Part shown: one piece after another, positions 6,627 to 15,410 of the stretch | Position numbering within the stretch: the first letter of the stretch is position 1 | Layout: every line of letters starts with the position of its first letter | From: Microbacterium aurantiacum | Lineage (GTDB): Bacteria; Actinomycetota; Actinomycetes; Actinomycetales; Microbacteriaceae | Assembly (NCBI RefSeq): GCF_021654035.1 | Contig: NZ_JAJPDW010000002.1 | Span: 555,179 to 619,178 of the forward strand | DNA: 64,000 nt | Reading direction: 5' to 3' | Notes under the pieces: generated by a model | The model's input: only the letters and a program-made list of their open reading frames with translations | Database searches by the model: none | What the model was told of the DNA's origin: nothing | Made by a program: the position numbers and the translations under genes

Positions 6627-9134
6627 ATGACCGACGCCTCTGCGCCCGCGCCTCGCGCGGCATCCGCCCCTGTTCTCGTGGTCGGCGACGACCGTTCCCC
6701 GCGCACGGGGGGCGCCGCTCCCGGGAGCGGACCGCGACCCGACGACGACCTGCTCGAGGGGCTGAACCCGCAGCAGCGCGAGGCGGTCACCTACCGCGGA
6801 CCCGCCCTGCTCATCGTCGCGGGTGCCGGGTCGGGCAAGACGAGCGTGCTGACGCGGCGTGTGGCGTCGCTCCTGCGCACCCGCGAGGCGTGGCCGAGCC
6901 AGATCCTCGCCATCACGTTCACGAACAAGGCCGCCGGCGAGATGCGCGAGCGCGTCGGGCAGCTGATCGGTGAGAGCGCGCGCGGCATGTGGATCTCGAC
7001 GTTCCACTCGGCGTGCGTGCGGATCCTTCGTCGGGAAGCTGCCCAGTTCGGGTTCACCACGTCGTTCACCATCTACGACTCGGGCGACTCCCGCGCCCTC
7101 ATCAAGCGGCTCGTGAAAGAGCACGAGGCCGACGCCTACGGGCTCACGCCGGCGGCGACGCAGGGGCGGATCTCCAAGCTCAAGAACGAACTGGCGGATG
7201 CCGAGTCCTACGCCCGGTCGGCGAACATGAGCGACCCCGCCGAGCGCGTGTTCGTCGAGGTCTTCAGCGCCTACCAGCGCGAACTGCAGCGCGCCAACGC
7301 CTTCGACTTCGACGACCTCATCGGGCAGACCGTGTTCCTGTTCCGTGCGTTCCCGCACGTCGCCGACGTCTACCGGCGGCGGTTCCGGCACATCATGGTG
7401 GACGAGTACCAGGACACCAACCACGCGCAGTACGCGCTCATCCACGAGCTGACGCGACCGGTGTCGAGCGGCGGCGGCGACGAGTATGCCGACAGCGGAA
7501 TGATGATCTTCGACGCGCCGGCCGCCGATGCTCCCGAGCCCGCGTCGCTCACCGTGGTGGGTGACTCCGACCAGTCGATCTACGCCTTCCGCGGCGCCGA
7601 CATCCGCAACATCGCCGAGTTCGAGAAGGACTACCCGGGCGCGAAGGTGGTGCTGCTCGAGCAGAACTACCGGTCGACGCAGAACATCCTCTCCGCCGCG
7701 AATGCCGTCATCAGCCACAACTTCGATCGGAAAGACAAGAAGCTCTGGACCGATGTGGGGGCGGGCGAGCCGATCGTCGGCTTCACCGGCTACTCGCAGC
7801 ACGACGAGGCCCAGTTCATCGCCGACGAGATCGAGACGCTGCATCGCGCCGGGGTCGACTACAACCAGATCGCGGTGTTCTACCGGACGAACTCGCAGTC
7901 CCGCGCTCTGGAGGAGATCTTCATCCGCGCCGCGGTGCCCTACAAGATCATGGGCGGCACGAAGTTCTACGAGCGCGCCGAGATCAAGGACGCGCTGGCC
8001 TATCTCGTCGCGATCGCCAACCCCGCCGACGAGATGGCGCTGCGCCGCATCATCAACCGGCCGCGCCGCGGCATCGGCGACGTCACGATCGAGACGATCG
8101 CGCGCTACGCCCAGGGTGAGCAGATCACGTTCCGCGACGCCCTCGCCAACGCCTCGGCGATCGGGGTCGGGCCCAAGATCCAGCAGGCGATCTCCCGACT
8201 GGATGCCGTGCTCGCCGAAGCGGCGGAGATCATGCTCCCGGCATCCGGTGAGCTGGCCCCGCCGACCGCCGTCTCGGAAGGACTGCAGCTGCTGCTGAAC
8301 AAGAGCGGCTACTACGACGCCCTCCGCGCCAGCAAGGACCCGCAGGATGAGGCGCGCGTGGAGAACCTCGACGAGCTCGTCGCGGTGACGCGGGAGTTCG
8401 CGCGCAACAACCCCGAGGGGACGCTGCTGGACTTCCTCACCGAGGTCGCACTCGTCTCGGATGCCGACGACCTCGAGGACGCCTCGGGCTCGGTCTCGCT
8501 CATGACCCTGCACACCGCCAAGGGGCTGGAGTACGACGCGGTGTTCCTCACCGGCGTCGAGGAAGACCTCATCCCGCACCGCATCTCGGCGGGGGAGCCG
8601 GGTGGTCCCCAGGAGGAGCGACGCCTCTTCTACGTCGGCATCACGCGCGCCCGGAAGCGCCTGTACCTCTCGCTCGCGATGACCCGCGCGCAGTTCGGCG
8701 AGGTCACCGTGGCGATGCCGAGTCGGTTCCTCCAGGAGATCCCGTCGGATCTGCTGGAGTGGCGTCAGTCGCCCGGAGACGTCAACAGTCGGGGGGGAAC
8801 GCAGTCGCGCGCACTCAACGCGCGCCGACCCGGCGGGGGCTCGGGCTTCGGGACCGGCAAACGCTACGGCGACGACCTGGTCCCGCTCGCGAAGCGCTCA
8901 CCGTCGGGCTCGGGCGGATCGATCGACAAGTTCGCCAACCGGATCCCGGCCAAGGTGCGCGACAACGGCGACCTCGAGCTGGCGCAGGGCGACCGCATCC
9001 GTCACGACGACTTCGGCGAGGGCCGCGTGGACGCCGTCACCGGCGAGGGGGCCAAGCGCGTCGCGCACGTCCGGTTCGACGGCGCGGGCATGAAGAAGCT
9101 CCTCATCAAGATCGCCCCGATCACCAAGCTCTGA
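6627..9134 (+). CDS. pcrA: ATP-dependent DNA helicase PcrA/UvrD
   Basis: An 835-residue superfamily-1A 3'-5' helicase for DNA repair and replication restart. Motifs are in order: Q-motif LNPQQREAV, Walker A GAGSGKTS (about 66-73), motif Ia TFTNKAAGEM, motif II VDEYQDTN (about 257), motif III GDSDQSIYAFRGAD, motif IV EQNYRST, motif V LMTLHTAKGLEYDAVF and motif VI YVGITRARKRLYLS. The C-terminus carries the PcrA-type DFGEGRV/AHVRFDG Tudor-like domain that can contact RNA polymerase. The ATG at 6627 gives a 50-residue disordered N-terminal extension before the helicase core, common in actinobacterial PcrA. A TACACT hexamer lies 9 nt upstream. Confidence 0.97.
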   Translation: MTDASAPAPRAASAPVLVVGDDRSPRTGGAAPGSGPRPDDDLLEGLNPQQREAVTYRGPALLIVAGAGSGKTSVLTRRVASLLRTREAWPSQILAITFTNKAAGEMRERVGQLIGESARGMWISTFHSACVRILRREAAQFGFTTSFTIYDSGDSRALIKRLVKEHEADAYGLTPAATQGRISKLKNELADAESYARSANMSDPAERVFVEVFSAYQRELQRANAFDFDDLIGQTVFLFRAFPHVADVYRRRFRHIMVDEYQDTNHAQYALIHELTRPVSSGGGDEYADSGMMIFDAPAADAPEPASLTVVGDSDQSIYAFRGADIRNIAEFEKDYPGAKVVLLEQNYRSTQNILSAANAVISHNFDRKDKKLWTDVGAGEPIVGFTGYSQHDEAQFIADEIETLHRAGVDYNQIAVFYRTNSQSRALEEIFIRAAVPYKIMGGTKFYERAEIKDALAYLVAIANPADEMALRRIINRPRRGIGDVTIETIARYAQGEQITFRDALANASAIGVGPKIQQAISRLDAVLAEAAEIMLPASGELAPPTAVSEGLQLLLNKSGYYDALRASKDPQDEARVENLDELVAVTREFARNNPEGTLLDFLTEVALVSDADDLEDASGSVSLMTLHTAKGLEYDAVFLTGVEEDLIPHRISAGEPGGPQEERRLFYVGITRARKRLYLSLAMTRAQFGEVTVAMPSRFLQEIPSDLLEWRQSPGDVNSRGGTQSRALNARRPGGGSGFGTGKRYGDDLVPLAKRSPSGSGGSIDKFANRIPAKVRDNGDLELAQGDRIRHDDFGEGRVDAVTGEGAKRVAHVRFDGAGMKKLLIKIAPITKL

Positions 9135-9183
9135 CCGGCGACTGGCGACCGGCGCCGCGGCCCGTTCGGGCGCCGGGGCGATT

Positions 9184-9248
9184 CCGTTCACTTGTCTCCT
9201 GTTGTGGGTTCCGGCCGTCCGCACCCGCAACAGGCGACAAGTGAACGG
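9184..9248. repeat. Long intergenic palindrome (26-bp arms, 13-nt loop)
   Basis: The arm at 9184-9209 (CCGTTCACTTGTCTCC...) is the reverse complement of 9223-9248 except at two positions. It lies between pcrA and the SseB-domain gene. It could act as a terminator for pcrA, though no T run follows. Its length and the presence of two other unrelated long palindromes in the window suggest a family of intergenic hairpins. Confidence 0.75.
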
Positions 9249-9284
9249 AGGGGGAACGGAACCGCGGGGACAGGACGGGACCGT

Positions 9285-9290
9285 TAGGCT
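9285..9290 (+). promoter_or_regulatory. -10 element (TAGGCT) for the SseB-domain gene
   Basis: TAGGCT, CGAGCG, ATG at 9297: 6-nt spacing. Confidence 0.6.
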
Positions 9291-9296
9291 CGAGCG

Positions 9297-10412
9297 ATGG
9301 CTCTCTTCTCGCGCCGACCCAAAGACCCCACTCCCGACGACGACGCCGCCGTCCCGGCCGACGATGCCGTGACTGCGGACAGCGACGCGACCGGCGCGAC
9401 GCCGTCCGGCGACGCCTCGGCGGAGGCACTCACGGCCGAGCCCGCGCCGTCGGTGTCGATCTCGATGACGTCGTTCGGGGGACTCGGCTCCGGCCCCGCG
9501 ACTCCGCCGCCGGCAGCCCCTCCGGCCGCCCCCGAGGGAGCGACCAAGCGCGTGCTCGGGCCCGAGACGGCGCCCACCGAGGGCGTCGAATCCGTTCCCG
9601 GGCTGCGCGACAACATCCTCGTGCGCACGGCGCTGGCCGACCTCAGCACGCCCCCCGCAGCCACCGAGCTGCTGCAGGTCGCGCGTCAGCTGATGCAGGG
9701 GCACCTCTTCCTGCGCGTGAAGGGCGACGCGCGCGCCCTCCTGTCCGAGGGGCGCGAGATCCCGCTCGCCGTCGCGACCGTGGGGGAGCGCCGGTTCGTC
9801 ATGGCCTACTCCTCGGGTGCCGCGCTGCAGGCCAGCATCCAGGCCGACGGCGACGCCGAGACATCGGCTCTCGCGCAGCCTTCGCTCAGCATCCTCCGGC
9901 ACGTGCTCGCGCAGGGGTACGACGGTCTCATCGTCGACAACTACTCAGCGCCCGCCCGCGCCGTGATCCCCATCGAGCTCCTCACCAAGGCCCTTGAGAC
10001 TCACGACGCGGATGCCGCGGTCAAGACGCTGCTGGCCGGTGCGCGCACCGACCAGACGCCGTCCGCCGTCGCCGACGCGCTCACCCGCGCACCGCTGTGG
10101 GTTGCGGTCGGCCAGACCCCGGACGGACGCCCCGGCCTCGCGGAGGCGCGATCGGCCGAGGGCGAGCGGTTCCTCGAGCTCTTCTCGCACCCGCTCGAGC
10201 TCGCCGTGCTGCAGCGCAAGGACCGTGCGGCCCCCGTCACGGGCGCGCAGCTCGCCGCGGCCCTCCGCCGCGACACCCAGCTCGCCGGCGTCGTGATCGA
10301 CCCGGCCGGCCCGTGGATCCGACTGCGACGCGACGACCTCGCCCCGGTGCTCGCGCTTCCGGACGAGACGCCCGCTCCCGGCTCGGCTGCGCCCGCCCCC
10401 GACGCCGGCTGA
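9297..10412 (+). CDS. SseB domain-containing protein
   Basis: A 371-residue cytosolic protein. The first ~105 residues are low-complexity, rich in Ala, Pro, Asp and Thr. The middle (about 115-245) holds an SseB-type N-terminal domain: LLQVARQLMQGHLFLRVKG, PLAVATVGERRFVMAYSSG, and ILRHVLAQGYDGLIVDNYS. The C-terminal ~100 residues form a second domain (APLWVAVGQTPDGRPGLAEA, RFLELFSHPLEL) similar to the C-terminal part of SseB proteins. Actinobacterial SseB-domain proteins are uncharacterised; the enterobacterial name comes from enhanced serine sensitivity. Start chosen from the -10 hexamer 6 nt upstream. It appears monocistronic. Confidence 0.8.
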   Translation: MALFSRRPKDPTPDDDAAVPADDAVTADSDATGATPSGDASAEALTAEPAPSVSISMTSFGGLGSGPATPPPAAPPAAPEGATKRVLGPETAPTEGVESVPGLRDNILVRTALADLSTPPAATELLQVARQLMQGHLFLRVKGDARALLSEGREIPLAVATVGERRFVMAYSSGAALQASIQADGDAETSALAQPSLSILRHVLAQGYDGLIVDNYSAPARAVIPIELLTKALETHDADAAVKTLLAGARTDQTPSAVADALTRAPLWVAVGQTPDGRPGLAEARSAEGERFLELFSHPLELAVLQRKDRAAPVTGAQLAAALRRDTQLAGVVIDPAGPWIRLRRDDLAPVLALPDETPAPGSAAPAPDAG

Positions 10413-10478
10413 GGTGACGGCTCGGGCGCACCGCGTGGTCGATTCCGCGACGGGGCTGTGCTCGGCATCCGCACGTCC

Positions 10479-10484
10479 TAGGGT
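10479..10484 (+). promoter_or_regulatory. -10 element (TAGGGT) for the LigD-type polymerase gene
   Basis: TAGGGT, CGGACC, ATG at 10491: 6-nt spacing. Confidence 0.55.
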
Positions 10485-10490
10485 CGGACC

Positions 10491-11519
10491 ATGGCGTCCG
10501 AGCGCATCACCCTGACCGTTGCGGGACCCCACGGCGACCGTGAGGTGGGACTCTCGAGCCCGAACCGCGTGCTGTGGCCCGCGCTCGGGATCACCAAACG
10601 CGAGCTGGCGGAGTACATCGTCGCTGTGCAGGGGCCGTTCCTCGCGGCGAACGGCGATCGGCCGGTGTCCCTCGAGCGCTTCCCGGAGGGGATCGAGGGG
10701 GAGCGCTTCTACTCGAAGAATCCGCCGAAAGGCGCGCCGTCGTTCGTCGAGACGGTGACCGTGACCTACAACAGCGGGCGCCGGCACCCGCAGCTGGTCC
10801 TCACCGAGGCGGCCGCGGCGGTGTGGGCGGTGCAGATGAACACCGTCGTCTTCCACCCCTGGGCCTCACGCGCCGCCGACACCGACGACCCGGTCGAGCT
10901 GCGCATCGACCTCGACCCGCAGCCGGGCACGGACTTCGCGGATGCCGCGCTGGTGGCGCCGGTGCTGCGCGACGTCCTCGCGGAGGCGGGGCTGACCGCG
11001 TTCGTGAAGACGAGCGGCAACCGGGGACTCCACGTGTTCTGTCCGATCGAGCCCACCCACGAGTTCCTCGAGGTCCGTCACGCGGTGATCGCCGCCGGAC
11101 GCGAGGTCGAGCGACGGATGCCGGACCGCGTGACCACCGCGTGGTGGAAGGAGGAGCGGGGGGAGCGCGTCTTCATCGATTTCAACCAGGCCAACCGCGA
11201 CCGCACGATGGCGGGTGCCTACAGTCCGCGGGCGCTGCCGGATGCGCGCGTGTCCACGCCGCTGGAGTGGGACGAGCTCGTCGACGTCGACCCCGCCGAC
11301 TTCACCGTCCGCACGGTGCCGGGTCGCCTCGCCGAGCGCGGCGACCCGTGGGCGACGATGTTCGCGGCCCCCGGACGCATCGACACGCTCCTGGAGTGGT
11401 GGGAGCGCGACCTCGCCGAAGGCCTCGGGGAACTGCCGTTCCCGCCCGAGTTCCCGAAGATGCCGGGGGAGCCGCCGCGGGTCCAGCCCTCGCGCGCCCG
11501 CACCCCGGATGCGGAGTGA
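10491..11519 (+). CDS. Stand-alone LigD-type polymerase domain (NHEJ polymerase/primase)
   Basis: A 342-residue archaeo-eukaryotic primase-fold enzyme equivalent to the polymerase domain of LigD. In bacterial non-homologous end joining it fills gaps and adds ribonucleotides. Visible blocks are NRVLWPALGITKRELAEY (LigD-pol N-terminus), PVSLERFPEGIEGERFYSKN, the catalytic acidic pair in ELRIDLDPQPG, KTSGNRGLHVF (nucleotide-binding S/T-G-x-x-G-L-H), and FIDFNQANRDRTM. It has no ligase or phosphoesterase domain. A separate ATP-dependent ligase gene lies 29 nt away in convergent orientation, so NHEJ functions look split. No Ku gene is in the window. Confidence 0.92.
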   Translation: MASERITLTVAGPHGDREVGLSSPNRVLWPALGITKRELAEYIVAVQGPFLAANGDRPVSLERFPEGIEGERFYSKNPPKGAPSFVETVTVTYNSGRRHPQLVLTEAAAAVWAVQMNTVVFHPWASRAADTDDPVELRIDLDPQPGTDFADAALVAPVLRDVLAEAGLTAFVKTSGNRGLHVFCPIEPTHEFLEVRHAVIAAGREVERRMPDRVTTAWWKEERGERVFIDFNQANRDRTMAGAYSPRALPDARVSTPLEWDELVDVDPADFTVRTVPGRLAERGDPWATMFAAPGRIDTLLEWWERDLAEGLGELPFPPEFPKMPGEPPRVQPSRARTPDAE

Positions 11520-11548
11520 GCTGACGGGCGCTCGGTGCCGGATCGGTC

Positions 11549-12592
11549 TCAGACCAGGACGTCGGCGAGGTCGTAGGCGGCCACGCTCTCGAGCTGGTCG
11601 TAGGTGCACGAGCGGGGGTCGCGATCGGGTCGCCACCGGTCGAACTGCACCGTGTGCCGGAACCGCCGCCCCTCGAGCTGGTCGTACCGCACCTCGAGCA
11701 CCCGCTCCGGGCGCAGGCGCACGAACGACACGTCCTTCGAGCCACTGAAACGGGAGCGGTCGGACTCGGCGGTCACCGCCGCGCCGTCGGCGTCTCGCTC
11801 GACCCACGGTTCGAGTTCGGTCGCGAGCTCGCGTCGGCGCCGGTCGGTGAACGCGGACGCGCCGCCGACCGAGACTAGCTCGCCCGCGTCGTCGTACAAA
11901 CCGAGCAGGAGCGACCCGACGCCGGAGCCCGAGCGATGGATGCGGTAGCCGAGGAGGACGACGTCGGCGGTGCGGGCGTGCTTGACCTTGAACATCGCCC
12001 GCTTCCCGGGCGCATAGGCTGCGGCCAGGGGCTTCGCGATGACACCGTCGAGACCGGCGCCCTCGAACTCCGTCAGCCATCGCTCGGCGACGGACGGATC
12101 GTCGGTGGCGCGGGTGACGTGCACCGGGTGCGGGACATCCGCGAGCAGATCGACCAGCGCGGCACGACGCTCGGCGAACGGACGCCCCATCAGATCGGCA
12201 TCCTCCCGGGCCAGCAGATCGAAGCCGATGAACATCGCCGGGGTCTCGGCGGAGAGCGTCGCGACCCGTGAGGCGGCGGGGTGGATGCGCTGGCTGAGCG
12301 CCTCCCAGTCCACACGCTGCGCTCCCGCGGGTCCGGTCGGCACCACGATCTCACCGTCGATGAGGCACGGCGCCGGGAGGAGCTCCCGGAACGCCGCGAC
12401 GAGCTCGGGGAAGTACCGCGTCAAAGGCTTCGCGCCACGTGATCCGATCTCGACGTCCGTGCCGTCCCACGACACGAGGGCGCGGAAACCGTCCCACTTC
12501 GGTTCGAAGCTCAGCCCGCCGGGGGTCTTCGCCGGGTCCGGGACCGCCGGGACGGCCTTGGCGAGCATCGGCTGGGGGATGTCGTACGGCAT
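11549..12592 (-). CDS. ATP-dependent DNA ligase (LigC/LigD-ligase type)
   Basis: A 347-residue two-domain ligase. The AMP-accepting lysine is K32 in the motif I sequence EPKWDGFR. Motif Ia/III is seen in EIGSRGAKPLTRYFPEL and LIDGEIVVP, motif IIIa in FIGFDLLA, motif IV in EFEGAGLDGVIAKPL and motif V in MFKVKHARTADVVL. The OB-fold follows, and the C-terminus contains RFRHTVQFDRWRPDRDP. It seals nicks using ATP. Its convergent neighbour is the matching LigD-type polymerase, so together they likely supply the enzymatic part of end joining or a back-up repair route. A CAGGAT hexamer sits 6 nt before the ATG. Confidence 0.93.
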   Translation of the reverse strand: MPYDIPQPMLAKAVPAVPDPAKTPGGLSFEPKWDGFRALVSWDGTDVEIGSRGAKPLTRYFPELVAAFRELLPAPCLIDGEIVVPTGPAGAQRVDWEALSQRIHPAASRVATLSAETPAMFIGFDLLAREDADLMGRPFAERRAALVDLLADVPHPVHVTRATDDPSVAERWLTEFEGAGLDGVIAKPLAAAYAPGKRAMFKVKHARTADVVLLGYRIHRSGSGVGSLLLGLYDDAGELVSVGGASAFTDRRRRELATELEPWVERDADGAAVTAESDRSRFSGSKDVSFVRLRPERVLEVRYDQLEGRRFRHTVQFDRWRPDRDPRSCTYDQLESVAAYDLADVLV

Positions 12593-12598
12593 CCCCTC

Positions 12599-12604
12599 AT
12601 CCTG
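12599..12604 (-). promoter_or_regulatory. -10-like element (CAGGAT) for the DNA ligase gene
   Basis: CAGGAT 6 nt before the ATG at 12592; weaker match than the TAnnnT sites but identical spacing. Confidence 0.4.
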
Positions 12605-12649
12605 CCCGCGGTGTCGGTTGCCCGGTAGGGGGCTCGGCGGCCGGGTCGG

Positions 12650-13801
12650 TCAAGCGTCGACGGTCTTCTTCGGCCGCGCCCAGCGTGCCGGCGTGTTCGG
12701 GCCGTCCCACACCTGGATGACGCCCCACACCGCGGCGGTGATCGGCACGGCGAGGACCGCGCCGACGATGCCGCCGAGGACCGTGCCGATGGTCAGGGCG
12801 ATCAGGACGACGAAGGCGTGCAATTTCATCGCCCGGCTCATCAGCACCGGCTGAAGGAGGTTCCCCTCGAGCTGGTTCACCAGCACGACCACGCCGACCA
12901 CGAGGAGGGCAGTGACGAGGTCGTTGGCGACCAGAGCCACAAGCGCGGCGAGGGTGCCGGCGAGCGTCGCGCCGACGATCGGGATGAAGGCCAAAAGGAA
13001 CACCAGGACGGCGAGCGGGACGGCCAGCGGCACCTGGAGGATGAGCAGACCGATCAGGATGCCGATCGAGTCGACCAGGGCGACCGTCGCCGTGCCGCGG
13101 ACGTAGGAGCCGAGGACCGTGACCGTCTTGTCGCCGATGCGGCGGCCGCGGGCGTAGTGCTCGCCGCGGAACGGGCGGAGGAGGAACTCCCACAGCTGCG
13201 GGCCGTCCTTCAGGAAGAAGAAGAGGGTCACGACCATGAGGACGAGCCCCGTGACGAAGCTCGCGAGGGCACTCACGCCGGCGAGCGCGCCCGAGCCGAA
13301 CTGCGCGCTCGTGACGAAGTCGACGAGCGTGTCCAACCACTCGTCGAGCTGCGCCTGCGTAGGTGCGAACGGCAGCTGCTGAGCCCAGTCGATGAGGGAT
13401 CGGAGGCCGTCCTCCGCCTGCGCGTAGAGGTCGTCCCACTGGTCGCGGACCGCCCAGACGATGAGCCAGCCGACACCGGTGAGGAGGAGGACGATCGTCA
13501 GCAGCGCCAGGATCGTCGCGAGGAGCGACGGGACCCCCTTTGCCCGCATCCACCTCATCACCGGGGCGAACGCGCAGGCGAGGATGAGGGCGATCACCAC
13601 GGGGATCGTCACCAGCGTGAGCTGTTGGATCGCGAAGATGATCCCCGCCGCGACGGCGACGACGAGGATGACCTGCAGCGCCCGGGTGGCGAGGATGCCG
13701 AAGCCGTCGGCCCATTGACGCAACGGCGGCTGCGACGCCTTCAGCTCGACGCCCTCGCTCTCGATGCGGACGGTCTTCGGCTCACCACGGAACAGGCCCA
13801 T
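12650..13801 (-). CDS. AI-2E family transporter (PerM/TqsA-like membrane protein)
   Basis: A 383-residue membrane protein of the AI-2 exporter (formerly UPF0118) superfamily. Hydrophobic helices occur near residues 35-55, 58-80 and 92-115. A long amphipathic soluble region follows (about 116-170). Further helices cover about 180-345, including the family-typical stretches LIGLLILQVPLAVPLAVLVF, AFIPIVGATLAGTLAAL and NQLEGNLLQPVLMSRAMKLH. Proposed roles in the family include small-molecule export and Na+/H+ antiport; specificity cannot be inferred here. The ATG is 7 nt downstream of a TACTCT hexamer. Its 3' end is 57 nt from the ligase start on the same strand. Confidence 0.9.
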   Translation of the reverse strand: MGLFRGEPKTVRIESEGVELKASQPPLRQWADGFGILATRALQVILVVAVAAGIIFAIQQLTLVTIPVVIALILACAFAPVMRWMRAKGVPSLLATILALLTIVLLLTGVGWLIVWAVRDQWDDLYAQAEDGLRSLIDWAQQLPFAPTQAQLDEWLDTLVDFVTSAQFGSGALAGVSALASFVTGLVLMVVTLFFFLKDGPQLWEFLLRPFRGEHYARGRRIGDKTVTVLGSYVRGTATVALVDSIGILIGLLILQVPLAVPLAVLVFLLAFIPIVGATLAGTLAALVALVANDLVTALLVVGVVVLVNQLEGNLLQPVLMSRAMKLHAFVVLIALTIGTVLGGIVGAVLAVPITAAVWGVIQVWDGPNTPARWARPKKTVDA

Positions 13802-13808
13802 GGGTGCG

Positions 13809-13814
13809 AGAGTA
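13809..13814 (-). promoter_or_regulatory. -10 element (TACTCT) for the AI-2E transporter gene
   Basis: TACTCT, CGCACCC, ATG at 13801: 7-nt spacing. Confidence 0.5.
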
Positions 13815-13916
13815 GCCGTCGCGCGGACGTCGTCTCGACGGCTTGCCGCGCTCGACCCGCGGTGATAGTCCCGGTCGCGTCGGTCGCGTCGGGCCGCGGC
13901 ATCCGTTCCGAGAGCC

Positions 13917-15152
13917 TCAGGCGAAGGCGCTCATCCCGGTGATGTCCCGCCCGATGAGGAGGGCCTGGATCGACTCGGTGCCCTCGTAGGTGTGGATCGC
14001 CTCGATGTCGGCCATGTGCGTCATCACGCCGTACTCGATGAGGATGCCGTTGCCGCCGAGCAGGTCGCGGGCGGTCTGCGCGATCCGCCGCGCGGCGCGG
14101 GTGTTGTGGTACTTCGCCAGCGACGCCTGAGTCGGGCGGAGTCCGCCCGACCGCTCGAGGTCGGCGAGGTGGCGGCAGTACAGCTGCATCGCGGTGAGCT
14201 CCTCGAGCATCTGCGCGAGCCGCTCCTGCACCATCTGGAACCGGGCGAGGGGCTTGCCGAACTGCGTGCGCTGCTGCGCGTACGACAGCGCCGCCTCGTA
14301 GCAGGCCGTCGCGTGACCGAGCGCCGACCACGCCACCCCCGAGCGGGTGGCGTACAGCACGCGCGAGGCGTCCTTGAAGCTCCGCGCGCCCGGGAGGACG
14401 GCGTCCGCGGGCAGGCGCACGCCGTCGAGGGTGATGAGGGCCTGATGGATGCCGCGCAGCGACGCCTTGCCGCCGATGACGGTGCCGGTGTACCCGGGCA
14501 CCGACTGCTCGACGAGGAAGCAGCGGACGGCGTCGTGCTCGGGGGCATCGGGGTCGTCGACGCGCGCCCAGACGAAGGTGACGCCGCCGGACGCGCCGTT
14601 GCCGATCCACTTCTTCGCGCCGTCGAGCACCCACTCGTCGCCCTCGCGCCGCGCGGTGGTGGCAAGGCCCACCGAGTCGGAGCCGTGGTCCGGTTCGGTG
14701 AGGGCGAAGGCGCCGGGCACCTCGCCGCGGGCGAGGGGGGAGAGCCAGCGCGCCTGCTGCTCGGCGCTGCCGTAGGCCGCGAGGGTGCGGAGGGCGAGGC
14801 CGCCCTGGACGGCGACGACGGTTCCGAGCGAGCCGTCTCCGCGGGAGATCTCCATGTTCACCAGACCCGCGGCCAGCGGGGAGAAGAAGGTGAGGTCGGG
14901 GTGCTCGATGCCGTCGTTGAAGAGATCATGCGCGCCGAGGCTCATGGCGAGATCCAGCGGGTACTCCGCGGCATCCCAGGCGCGCTGCATCCGGTCGCCG
15001 AGGCCGTCGACGAAGGCCTTCGCGCGGTTCCACACCTCGCGGTCGGCCGCGGGGATGTCGGCGAACACGGCGTAGTAGTCGGTGTCCAGACGTTCGGCGA
15101 GGTCGTAACGGGGAACGCTCTGTCCGGGGCGGGGCTGGAATTCGTCGCTCAT
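13917..15152 (-). CDS. Acyl-CoA dehydrogenase, glutaryl-CoA dehydrogenase-like
   Basis: A 411-residue FAD enzyme oxidising acyl-CoA thioesters at the alpha-beta position. FAD-binding blocks are seen: AFALTEPDHGSDSVGLATTA, WVLDGAKKWIGNGASGGVTFVWAR, then RTQFGKPLARFQMVQERLAQM and LLGGNGILIEYGVMTHMADIEAIHTYEG. The Glu in HTYEGTESIQALLIGRDITG matches the catalytic base of glutaryl-CoA dehydrogenase. The full substrate pocket cannot be judged. The ATG at 15152 gives the normal N-terminus. An imperfect palindrome at 15197-15209, just upstream, may be the operator for the TetR regulator encoded 258 bp away on the same strand. Confidence 0.9.
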   Translation of the reverse strand: MSDEFQPRPGQSVPRYDLAERLDTDYYAVFADIPAADREVWNRAKAFVDGLGDRMQRAWDAAEYPLDLAMSLGAHDLFNDGIEHPDLTFFSPLAAGLVNMEISRGDGSLGTVVAVQGGLALRTLAAYGSAEQQARWLSPLARGEVPGAFALTEPDHGSDSVGLATTARREGDEWVLDGAKKWIGNGASGGVTFVWARVDDPDAPEHDAVRCFLVEQSVPGYTGTVIGGKASLRGIHQALITLDGVRLPADAVLPGARSFKDASRVLYATRSGVAWSALGHATACYEAALSYAQQRTQFGKPLARFQMVQERLAQMLEELTAMQLYCRHLADLERSGGLRPTQASLAKYHNTRAARRIAQTARDLLGGNGILIEYGVMTHMADIEAIHTYEGTESIQALLIGRDITGMSAFA

Positions 15153-15196
15153 GCGGGGGACTCCTGGGGTCGGCGGGCGCTGGCTAGTCTAGTGGT

Positions 15197-15209
15197 ACCG
15201 AGTCTCAGT
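15197..15209. promoter_or_regulatory. Candidate TetR operator upstream of the acyl-CoA dehydrogenase gene
   Basis: ACCGAGTCTCAGT is an odd-length palindrome of the form ACYGAGNCTCRGT, centred about 50 bp upstream of the 15152 start. Binding by the neighbouring TetR protein is inferred from proximity only. Confidence 0.4.
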
Positions 15210-15410
15210 GAGGTGTGGACTGAGTGCCGCGCTTTCGCGTGCACCGAGGTGGGCGCGTCCGGGGGCGGTGAAACCCCTGGGTGATATCGACGTTTCCGGC
15301 CCCGACACGCCGCGCGGGCGTCGGTTTCTCCCGCGTTCTTCACACGGAGGGCGGGTGCCCTGCGTCGCGCGCGGGCAGGCGGCCACGCCGAGGGAGCGGC
15401 GGGAAGGGAG

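Noticed and set aside
6162..8579. N-terminal extension of the WXG-hydrolase frame into pcrA, making a 1381-residue protein
   Set aside because: The upstream part is antisense to the helicase. The GTG at 6161 overlapping the WXG gene stop is the natural start.
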